64,000 bases of DNA from Tranquillimonas alkanivorans (lineage in GTDB: Bacteria > Pseudomonadota > Alphaproteobacteria > Rhodobacterales > Rhodobacteraceae), in the NCBI RefSeq assembly GCF_900115595.1, contig NZ_FOXA01000004.1, forward strand, positions 124,001-188,000, written 5' to 3'. A program made the translations under genes and the position numbers. Below the pieces are notes generated by a model. The model was not told the DNA's origin, did no database searches, and saw nothing but the letters and a program-made list of their open reading frames with translations. Each line of letters opens with the position of its first letter. Positions within the stretch are counted from its first letter, which is position 1. Positions 57,446 through 64,000 of the stretch are shown here, one piece after another.

Positions 57446-57892
57446 TTACTTCTTCTTGCGTGGCACGCCGTAAAGCTCCAGCCGGTGGCCCTTGAGATCG
57501 TAGCCCAGCCGCTCGGCGATCTTTTCCTGGAGCGCCTCGATCTCGGCGTCCACGAACTCGATCACCTCGCCCGAGTTCATGTCGATCAGGTGGTCGTGGT
57601 GGTCGCGCTCCGCATCCTCCCAGCGGGCGCGGCCGTCGCCGAATTCCCGCCGTTCAAGGATTCCGGCCTCCTCGAACAGCTTGACCGTGCGATACACCGT
57701 GGCGAGAGAGATACGCGGGTCCTGGTCTGCCGCGCGACGATACAGCTCCTCGACGTCCGGGTGGTCGGCGGACGCCTCGATCACCGAAGCGATCGTGCGG
57801 CGCTGGTCGGTCATGCGCAGGCCCTTGGCCTCGCAGCGTTCAATGATCGTTTCCGTCATGGGCCCGTCCGTCGCTTCGGGGTCCCCGCTCAT
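57446..57892 (-). CDS. Fur-family metal-responsive regulator
   Basis: 148 residues. Winged helix (GLRMTDQRRTIASVIEASADHPDVEELYRRA, ISLATVYRTVKLFEEAGIL) and dimer domain with the metal site DHHDHLIDMNSGEVIEF. Similar to the Fur/Mur proteins of alphaproteobacteria, so it may answer to iron or manganese; Zur is unlikely because the CxxC pairs are absent. ATG 57892 overlaps the PhzF stop (ATGA). A second ATG at 57859 would start at METIIERC-like sequence and may be the real start. Confidence 0.9.
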   Translation of the reverse strand: MSGDPEATDGPMTETIIERCEAKGLRMTDQRRTIASVIEASADHPDVEELYRRAADQDPRISLATVYRTVKLFEEAGILERREFGDGRARWEDAERDHHDHLIDMNSGEVIEFVDAEIEALQEKIAERLGYDLKGHRLELYGVPRKKK

Positions 57893-58764
57893 ATGGAATC
57901 ATGCCCGGGCCGTGAACCCTGTTCCAACGTCAGCCGGCCCTCCATCATCCGGACCGCACGGCCCGAAATGGTCACCGCCCCGCCGGAAACGGCGACGCCG
58001 ATGCGCGACGGGCGGCCCATCTCGACACCCTGCGCGATGTCGAGCGACATGTCGCCGTCGTCGAGGTCGGCAAGGAACGCGCCGAGCGCCGCGGCGGCGC
58101 TGCCGGTGGCCGGGTCCTCGGGGATGTTGTCGAGCGGCGCGAACATGCGCTGCTGCACGCGCTCGCCGTTGCGCACATAGGCCAGCACCGCGAAGTCGAG
58201 CGACGAGGGATAGACCCTCGCACAGCGCCGATACTGGTCAAGCGCCGGCGTGCAGGCGGCGAGCGCGTCGAGGTCGCGCAGCTCGGCCAGCACGAAAGGC
58301 AGCCCGACCGAGGCCATGGCGGGTGCGTGCCGATCGATGCGGATCGCGTCCGTGCCCAGGCCGAGGCACGCCGCGATGTCGTCCGGATCGCAGCGGTGGA
58401 GGATCGACAGCGGCACCTTGGTGACGAACTCCGCCTCGCCGTCGCTCACGCGGCAGGGGATGGGGCCCACGCCCAGCTCCAGCACCTGCTCGGCGCCCCG
58501 GCCCATCTCGGCCAGCGCGATGGCGGTGCCTATGGTGGGGTGCCCGGCGAACGGGATCTCGGCGTTCGGCGTGAAGATGCGGACGCAGGCCGTGTGGGCC
58601 GGGTCCTCGGGCGGGAAGACGAATGTCGTTTCCGAGAAGTTGAACTCCCGCGCGATCTTCTGAAGCCGTGCCTCGGGCACGTCCCGGGCATCGGGGATGA
58701 TGGCCAGCGGGTTGCCGCCGAACGGGGTGTCGGTGAAGACGTCGTAAACGAGGTATTCGGTCAT
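57889..58764 (-). CDS. PhzF-family isomerase-like protein
   Basis: 291 residues, two-domain diaminopimelate-epimerase-like fold. Family features: [20 protein letters not shown], the catalytic Glu region [26 protein letters not shown] and [16 protein letters not shown]. Reaction unknown outside phenazine producers, and no phenazine genes are near. Stop overlaps the Fur-family start. Thirty-four bases after the DUF533 gene. Confidence 0.92.
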   Translation of the reverse strand: MTEYLVYDVFTDTPFGGNPLAIIPDARDVPEARLQKIAREFNFSETTFVFPPEDPAHTACVRIFTPNAEIPFAGHPTIGTAIALAEMGRGAEQVLELGVGPIPCRVSDGEAEFVTKVPLSILHRCDPDDIAACLGLGTDAIRIDRHAPAMASVGLPFVLAELRDLDALAACTPALDQYRRCARVYPSSLDFAVLAYVRNGERVQQRMFAPLDNIPEDPATGSAAAALGAFLADLDDGDMSLDIAQGVEMGRPSRIGVAVSGGAVTISGRAVRMMEGRLTLEQGSRPGHDSI

Positions 58765-58798
58765 ACCCTGTCGTCGCGCGCCGCCGCGCCCGCGTCAA

Positions 58799-59533
58799 TC
58801 ACGAAAGCGGCGGCTTGCGCAACGCCGCGTGGATCTGGTTCACCGTCTCGCGGTCGAGCTCCAGCCGGTCCGACAGCGTGCGAAGATAGTCGAGCTCGGC
58901 GTCGTTGTCCGGGTCGATCACGTTGACCGAGGCGGTGTAGACTTCGGCGCGCAGGCCCCGGGGCGTGTCGCGAGCCAGCCCCTCGACGTCCACCGGCGCG
59001 GCGAGCAGTTGGTCCACCGTCGCAACGTCCTCGCGGTCGCTTTCGCCGATCACGTCCATCAGGGTTTGCCGCTCGACGCTGTCGATCTCTCCATCGGCTT
59101 TCGCCGCCTGGATCATGGCCCGGATCAGAAGCTGTGCCTCCTGGTGCTCGTCGATGCCCGCTGCCTCGCGGTGCCGGCGCAGAACCTCCTGCACCCGCGC
59201 GCCCTGATCCGGATCGCCCGACGCCGTGGCCAGCCCGCCGAACAGGCTGGTGTAGTCGTCCTGCATCGGCGTCTGCCCGGCAAAGCGGGCCTCGCGCGCG
59301 TCAGTGGCGCCCGCGAAGCCCAGGCTGTCGAGCACGTTGCCCAGCCCGCTGGCCGAGCTTTCGCGATCGCCGCCCACGCGGCCGATCATGCCGCCGATGC
59401 CGCCGCCGGGACCGTCATGATCCTCGAGCCGTTTCTTCACGCTCTTCATGCCGCCCGCGCGGCGGTGGGTCTCCACGCCTTTCGCCGCCGCGAAGGCGAG
59501 GGCGAGGCGGGTGGCGAGGGACTTGAGGGACAT
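58799..59533 (-). CDS. DUF533 / TerB-like protein
   Basis: 244 residues. Amino half low-complexity and Gly-rich (residues about 25-110), carboxy half a TerB-like helical domain (EAQLLIRAMIQAAKADGEIDSVERQTLM, then ARDTPRGLRAEVYTASVNVIDPDNDAELDYL). Members are membrane-associated proteins of unknown role. Starts 15 bases after the CDC48-like gene, with GGAGACACCGG before the ATG, so the two share a transcript. Confidence 0.88.
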   Translation of the reverse strand: MSLKSLATRLALAFAAAKGVETHRRAGGMKSVKKRLEDHDGPGGGIGGMIGRVGGDRESSASGLGNVLDSLGFAGATDAREARFAGQTPMQDDYTSLFGGLATASGDPDQGARVQEVLRRHREAAGIDEHQEAQLLIRAMIQAAKADGEIDSVERQTLMDVIGESDREDVATVDQLLAAPVDVEGLARDTPRGLRAEVYTASVNVIDPDNDAELDYLRTLSDRLELDRETVNQIHAALRKPPLS

Positions 59534-59548
59534 CCGGTGTCTCCTTTC

Positions 59549-61822
59549 TCACGATCCGCCGAAGGGGCGAAAGCCGATGGGCTGGCGCAGCGGGCCTTCC
59601 TGGCCCAGCGAGGCGCGGATCTGCTCGTATTCCTGCTCCATCTGTTGCGTGACGGAGGCGCGGCTTTCGTCCAGCGCGCTTTCGAACTCGGCCTTGCCGA
59701 CCATGTCTTTCCCCGCGCGCAGGGCGTGCAGCCCGGCCCGACGTGTCACGTCGGTCAGGTCCGCGCCGGTGTAACGTTCGGTCCGCCGCGCGATGTCGTC
59801 GAGGTCGACGTCCTCGCCAATTGGCATTTTCGAGGTCTGGATGCCGAGGATGTGGCGGCGCGACTCGAGGTCCGGCACCGGGACATAAATCAGTTCGTCG
59901 AAGCGGCCCGGCCGCAACAGCGCGGGGTCCACAAGGTTCGGGCGGTTGGTCGCGCCGATGACGATGACCGATTGCAGCTCTTCCAGTCCGTCCATCTCGG
60001 ACAGGATGGTGTTCACCACGCGCTCGGTCACCGCCGGCTCGCCCAGGCCCCCGCCGCGGGCGGGCACCAGGCTGTCGATCTCGTCGATGAAGATCACCGT
60101 GGGAGCGACCTGCCGGGCACGGCGGAACAGGCGGGCGACCTGCTGTTCGCTTTCGCCGTACCACTTCGACAGAAGGTCCGAGGACTTGGTGGCGACGAAG
60201 TTCGCCTCGGCCTCGCGCGCGACCGCCTTGGCCAGCAGCGTCTTGCCGGTGCCCGGCGGGCCGTAGAGCAGGAAGCCCTTGGCCGGTCGGATGCCGAGTT
60301 TGCGGAACGCCTGCGGGTTCTTCAGCGGAAGCTCGATGCTTTCCTGCATCCGCTCGCGCACGTCGCTCAGTCCGCCGATGTCCTTCCACGAAACGTTAGG
60401 CACCTGGATCATGATCTCGCGCATGGCCGAGGGTTGTACGCGGCGGAGCGCGTTGTCGAAATCCTCGCGCGTGACCTTCAGAGCTTCGAGCGTCTTTGCC
60501 GGAACCCCTTTCTTCAGGTCCAGCCCGGGCAGGATGCGCCGCACCGCGTCCATCGCCGCCTCGCGGCTGAGCGCCGAGAGGTCCGCGCCCACGAAGCCAT
60601 AGGTGGTGCGAGCGAGGTCATCGAGATCCACGTCTTCGCCCAGCGGCATTCCGCGGGTGTGAATGCCGAGGATCTCGCGCCGCCCGTCCTGGTCGGGCAC
60701 GCCGATGATGATCTCGCGATCGAAGCGGCCGGGACGGCGCAGCGCCTCGTCTATGGCGTCCACGCGGTTGGTCGCGCCGATCACCACGATGTTCTGGCGC
60801 GGCTCGAGCCCGTCCATCAGGGTCAGAAGCTGGGCCACCAGCCGCCGTTCGGCCTCGCCGCCGACCTGTTCGCGCTTTGGGGCAATCGAGTCGATCTCGT
60901 CGATGAAGATGATCGCGGGCGACTGCTCGCGCGCTTGGGTGAAGACCTGGCGCAGCCGTTCCTCGGACTCGCCCTGCATCTTTCCCAGGATCTCGGGGCC
61001 GTTGATGGTGAAGAAGTTCGCTTCGGCCTCGCTGGCGACGACGCGGGCCATCAGTGTCTTGCCTGTGCCCGGCGGCCCGTGCAGCAGCACGCCCTTGGGC
61101 GGGTCGATACCCAGCCGTTGGAACAGCTCGGGGTGGCGCAGGGGCAGCTCGACCATCTCGCGGATTTGCTCGACGGTGTTCCCTAGCCCGCCGATGTCGT
61201 CGTAGGTGATGTCGGGGCGGCGTGCCTCGGCCGGTTCCTCGTATTGCGGGCGCAGGTTCACCTCGGTTTCGGGCGTCATCTGCACGATGCCGCGCGGCTC
61301 GGTCGACACGACGACGAGCCGGATCTCCTGCAAGCCGTAGGCGGGCAGGTTGAGCATCGCTCGCAGTTCCTCGGGCATCCGGTGGTCGGCATAGGCGCGG
61401 GGGGCATGCACGCTGGTCGAGATCACGTCGCCGGCGACGAAGGGGCGGCGGTAGAAGGTGCGCTTGAGCGCCTCGCCCGTGCCCGTCAGGCGCAGGTTCT
61501 TCTGCGCCGGGGCCACGGTGATGCGGCGGGCCGGCTTCACCTCGGCCCGGCGCACCTCCACCTGGTCGCCCGAGGCCGCGCCGGCATTGCCGCGAAGAAG
61601 CCCGTCCAGGCGGATGACGTTGAGCCCCTCGTCCTCGGGATAGGGCGGGAAGGCGATGGCGGCCGTGGTGCGGCGTCCCTCGATCTCGATCGGCTCGCCC
61701 TCGCGGACGCCGATGCGGTTCATCGACTCGCGGTTGAGGCGGGCGATGCCGCGCCCGGAATCCTCGGGGCGCGTGTTGGCCACCTGAAGCGTCAGATCTG
61801 TGTCGGTGTCGGTGTCGGCCAC
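59549..61822 (-). CDS. CDC48/VAT-type AAA ATPase
   Basis: 757 residues from a GTG start with AGGGAG nine bases upstream. Full archaeal/eukaryotic CDC48 layout: double-psi-barrel amino domain (about 10-190, ARLNRESMNRIGVREGEPIEIEG), D1 ATPase with GPPGTGKT near 247 and D2 near 520, each with Walker B FIDEIDS, sensor ATNR and arginine fingers (RRPGRFDRE, LRPGRFDEL). It would unfold proteins, probably as a hexamer, and feed them to a protease. The carboxy end FRPFGGS lacks an obvious HbYX proteasome motif. It heads a minus-strand run with DUF533, PhzF and Fur. An archaeal origin is likely from the domain order. Confidence 0.95.
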   Translation of the reverse strand: MADTDTDTDLTLQVANTRPEDSGRGIARLNRESMNRIGVREGEPIEIEGRRTTAAIAFPPYPEDEGLNVIRLDGLLRGNAGAASGDQVEVRRAEVKPARRITVAPAQKNLRLTGTGEALKRTFYRRPFVAGDVISTSVHAPRAYADHRMPEELRAMLNLPAYGLQEIRLVVVSTEPRGIVQMTPETEVNLRPQYEEPAEARRPDITYDDIGGLGNTVEQIREMVELPLRHPELFQRLGIDPPKGVLLHGPPGTGKTLMARVVASEAEANFFTINGPEILGKMQGESEERLRQVFTQAREQSPAIIFIDEIDSIAPKREQVGGEAERRLVAQLLTLMDGLEPRQNIVVIGATNRVDAIDEALRRPGRFDREIIIGVPDQDGRREILGIHTRGMPLGEDVDLDDLARTTYGFVGADLSALSREAAMDAVRRILPGLDLKKGVPAKTLEALKVTREDFDNALRRVQPSAMREIMIQVPNVSWKDIGGLSDVRERMQESIELPLKNPQAFRKLGIRPAKGFLLYGPPGTGKTLLAKAVAREAEANFVATKSSDLLSKWYGESEQQVARLFRRARQVAPTVIFIDEIDSLVPARGGGLGEPAVTERVVNTILSEMDGLEELQSVIVIGATNRPNLVDPALLRPGRFDELIYVPVPDLESRRHILGIQTSKMPIGEDVDLDDIARRTERYTGADLTDVTRRAGLHALRAGKDMVGKAEFESALDESRASVTQQMEQEYEQIRASLGQEGPLRQPIGFRPFGGS

Positions 61823-62195
61823 TTGCGTTCTCCCTCGCCAGCTTTCGCGTCCGCCCGTGGCGGCCATGTCGAAGCAATGTGGAACGGGGCGCGCGCGTTC
61901 CACGGGGGCGGCGAAATGCGCGGGGGCGGAGGCGGTGAGGAGGGCCCGGTCCGCTCCTTTTGGCGGCGCGCGCTGCCCGAAGATCCGGTGCGTGGCCGGT
62001 ATGCGGCGGAGGGCTCCGAATGTGGTGCGCGACGAAAGGGCGGACCCGGCCTCGGGTGGGCGTGGAGCGCCCGCCCGTGGGGCGGCTCTGCGCTGTCCGA
62101 GCGGCTGGCTCGGGCGCATCGCGGCAGGGATGCACTGTCGGGAGACACGCGCCGCGCCCTTGCCATCCGTCCGTACCCCGGGCTCTATGCGCGCC
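61823..62195. other. 373-base divergent gap with a perfect inverted repeat
   Basis: No gene seen on either strand. GTGGAACG (61879-61886) and CGTTCCAC (61896-61903) are perfect inverted repeats, centred about 70 bases upstream of the CDC48 GTG, and could be an operator or a leader hairpin. The rest is GC-rich with no promoter I can name for either gene. Confidence 0.5.
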
Positions 62196-63578
62196 ATGAA
62201 CCATGACGATCTGAACCACTGGTCGAAGCGTGCGGCCGACTGGACGCGCGACTACCACGCTACCCTCCGCGAGCGGCCCGTGCGCGCCGACACGACGCCG
62301 GGCAAAACGGCCGCCAAGCTGCCGAAGGCGCCGCCCGAGCATCCCGAACCGGTCGAGCGCATCTTCGACGACTTCGCCCGCATCGTCCCCGAGGCGACGA
62401 CGCATTGGCAGCATCCGCGCTTCTTCGCCTACTTCCCCGCGAACGCCGCGCCCGCCTCGATGCTGGCCGAGCAATTGGCGAACTCTATCGCCGCGCAGGG
62501 GATGCTGTGGCAGACCGCCCCGGCGGCGACCGAGATCGAGCAGGTGATGATCGGCTGGCTGCGCGACGCGCTGGGGCTGCCCGGCGGCTTCACCGGGACC
62601 ATCCACGACAGCGCCACCACCGCCACGCTTTCGGCGGTACTTGCGATGCGCGAGGCGGCGCTTGGCTGGAAGGGCAACGCCGAGGGGCTGTCGGCCCTGC
62701 CGCGCCTGCGGCTCTATGCCAGCGACCAGACGCACAGCTCGGTCGACAAGGCGGCGCGCGTGGCGGGCATCGGACAGGCCAACCTGGTGAAGATCGAGAC
62801 GGACGATAACGACGCGCTGAAGCCCGGGGCGCTGGACCGCGTCATCGCCGCCGACCGCGCGGCGGGGCATCTGCCGGCGGGGGTGATCCTTTGCGTCGGC
62901 GGGACCTCGGTCGGCGCGGTCGATCCGGTGGCCGATGCCGTGGCGGTGGCGAAGAAACACGACCTGCCGGTGCACGTGGACGCCGCCTGGGCGGGCTCGG
63001 CCATGATCTGTCCGGAGTTCCGGCACCTCTGGACGGGGATCGAGGCGGCGGACAGCATCGTGTTCAACCCGCACAAGTGGCTCGGGGCGCAGTTCGACTG
63101 CGCAGTGCAGTTTTTGGCCGACCCGACGGCCCAGCTTCGCACGCTGACGCTGAAGCCCGACTACCTGCAGACGCTGGGGCAGGAGGGTGTCACCGACTTC
63201 AACGACTGGACCATCCCCCTGGGCCGCCGTTTCCGCGCACTGAAACTGTGGTTCGTGCTGCGGGCATACGGGCTGGAGGGGCTGCGTGAGCGGCTGCGGA
63301 ACCACGTGGCATGGTCGCAGGCGCTGGCCGAACATATCGGCGCGATGGAGCGTTTCGAGATCGTCACGTCTCCGGTGCTGTCGCTCTTCTCATTCGCGCT
63401 TGTCGACGGGGACGAGGCGACCGAGGCGCTGCTGCGCCGGATCAACGACGACGGGCGCGTCTACCTGACTCAGACGCGCCACCGGGGCCGGTTCGCGATC
63501 CGCATGCAGGTGGGCAGCTTCGACTGCACCGAGGACGACGTGATGGAGGTTGCGCGGGTTCTCGAAGACCTCGGCTGA
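62196..63578 (+). CDS. PLP-dependent aromatic-L-amino-acid-decarboxylase-like enzyme
   Basis: 460 residues, group II decarboxylase fold. Features: THWQHPRFFAYFPANAAPASMLAEQL near 75-95, HDSATTATLSAVLAMREAA, the PLP aspartate in HVDAAWAGSA, and the Schiff-base lysine near 293 in FNPHKWLGAQFDC. Likely acts on an aromatic amino acid or similar substrate to give an amine and CO2. Start ATG 62196 (or ATG 62187); neither has a strong Shine-Dalgarno. Single gene, divergent from the CDC48-like gene. Confidence 0.92.
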   Translation: MNHDDLNHWSKRAADWTRDYHATLRERPVRADTTPGKTAAKLPKAPPEHPEPVERIFDDFARIVPEATTHWQHPRFFAYFPANAAPASMLAEQLANSIAAQGMLWQTAPAATEIEQVMIGWLRDALGLPGGFTGTIHDSATTATLSAVLAMREAALGWKGNAEGLSALPRLRLYASDQTHSSVDKAARVAGIGQANLVKIETDDNDALKPGALDRVIAADRAAGHLPAGVILCVGGTSVGAVDPVADAVAVAKKHDLPVHVDAAWAGSAMICPEFRHLWTGIEAADSIVFNPHKWLGAQFDCAVQFLADPTAQLRTLTLKPDYLQTLGQEGVTDFNDWTIPLGRRFRALKLWFVLRAYGLEGLRERLRNHVAWSQALAEHIGAMERFEIVTSPVLSLFSFALVDGDEATEALLRRINDDGRVYLTQTRHRGRFAIRMQVGSFDCTEDDVMEVARVLEDLG

Positions 63579-63688
63579 CGCGGCGGGCGCAGGAGCGCAC
63601 GTCAAGGCCGTCGCGGGTCCCTTGAGGCAATCGAACCGCCCGAATAGCGCCGAACGCTGCCGGGCAGAATCCCTACGCAGCCGGCATG

Positions 63689-63714
63689 AAAAAAGGCCGC
63701 CCCGAAAGGCAGCC
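63689..63714 (-). terminator. rho-independent terminator of gltA
   Basis: On the minus strand GGCTGCC pairs with GGCGGCC (one G-U), six-base loop, followed by TTTTTT (complement of 63689-63694). Confidence 0.85.
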
Positions 63715-63739
63715 CTTTAACATTACGCGTCGCGTCGCC

Positions 63740-64000
63740 TCAGCGGTTTTCGACGTCGACGTAATCGCGCATGGTCGCGCCGCAGTAAAGCTGGCGCGGG
63801 CGGCCGATCTTGAGCTGCGGATCGCTGATCTGCTCTTTCCACTGAGAGATCCAGCCGACGGTCCGTGCAAGTGCGAAGATCGGCGTGAACATCGAGGTCG
63901 GGAAGCCCATCGCATCGAGGATGATGCCCGAGTAGAAATCCACGTTGGGATAAAGCTTCTTCTCGGCGAAGTAGGGATCTTCCAGAGCCACACGCTCGAG
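63740..64000 (-). CDS. gltA: citrate synthase, carboxy-terminal part (cut by the window)
   Basis: The last 86 residues of type II citrate synthase, entering from the right edge. Recognised by [42 protein letters not shown], which holds the catalytic aspartate region (NVDFYSG) and citrate-binding arginine, and the usual ending [10 protein letters not shown]...DYVDVENR. Condenses oxaloacetate and acetyl-CoA in the TCA cycle. Its 5' part lies beyond 64000. Confidence 0.95.
   Translation of the reverse strand, partial: LERVALEDPYFAEKKLYPNVDFYSGIILDAMGFPTSMFTPIFALARTVGWISQWKEQISDPQLKIGRPRQLYCGATMRDYVDVENR

Overview
The window is 64 kb of a high-GC chromosome from an alphaproteobacterium, most likely a member of the Rhodobacterales (Roseobacter/Rhodobacteraceae). 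The evidence is the gene content and order (hemB of the Zn-ligand-lacking type, a SufBCD-annotated membrane protein next to mfd, tRNA-Leu/tig, TRAP transporters, bactofilin/M23, queA downstream of a YhdP-like gene, zwf-pgl-pgi), an alphaproteobacterial LexA box (GTTC-N7-GTTC) before uvrA, and a family of dispersed intergenic elements ending in GGACCGAAGATG. Most of it is ordinary core chromosome. There are no insertion sequences, phage genes, CRISPR arrays, rRNA operons or replication origins that I can see.

Layout. 0.2-10.9 kb: hemB, small membrane protein, mfd, a two-helix K+ channel, a DsbA-like/MFS pair, tRNA-Leu(UAG), tig, multicopper oxidase. 11.0-19.9 kb, the most interesting accessory block: on the minus strand, a SsuD-like flavin monooxygenase, an aldo/keto reductase and a flavin reductase, followed by a TRAP transporter (dctQ, dctM, dctP); on the plus strand, a GntR-UTRA regulator with a Gfo/Idh/MocA protein, then a ureidoglycine-aminohydrolase-like cupin. 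The enzyme set matches the logic of the sulfoquinovose monooxygenase (sulfo-SMO) pathway with a TRAP importer, and the Gfo/Idh/MocA protein could be an NAD-dependent sulfoquinovosidase. That assignment is inference. 19.9-25.3 kb: CPA2 antiporter, Lrp-type regulator divergent from hppD (which carries a one-base frameshift), trpD-trpG. 25.4-31.8 kb: a divergent polysaccharide deacetylase with a very long low-complexity linker, DUF2189 membrane protein, bactofilin and M23 peptidase, B12-binding (SCHIC-like) protein. 31.8-40.2 kb: bcp, YhdP-like AsmA protein, queA, MFS, DUF924, lpdA. 40.3-49.2 kb: DUF6644/DUF6152 pair, MFS, SOS-controlled uvrA, two RcnB-like small periplasmic proteins, xth, small hypotheticals, VOC protein, HNH endonuclease, DUF3140. 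49.4-53.2 kb: zwf-pgl-pgi (entry to the Entner-Doudoroff and pentose phosphate routes) with a perfect LacI-type palindrome upstream. 53.4-64 kb: cupin, two tandem PRC-barrel stress proteins, eno, EamA transporter, a minus-strand run of cdc48-like AAA ATPase, DUF533, PhzF and Fur, a PLP decarboxylase, and the 3' end of gltA.

The central metabolic genes (zwf, pgl, pgi, eno, lpdA, gltA) suit sugar catabolism through Entner-Doudoroff and TCA. If the 11-19 kb block does release glucose from a sulfosugar, that glucose would enter at zwf. Regulatory sites worth attention are the perfect FNR-type box in the monooxygenase/GntR divergent promoter, the LexA box before uvrA, the palindrome before zwf, and GGAAC-N17-NGTT motifs before both PRC-barrel genes. 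Starts were chosen by Shine-Dalgarno position, stop/start overlaps and family alignment from memory. No database search was possible.
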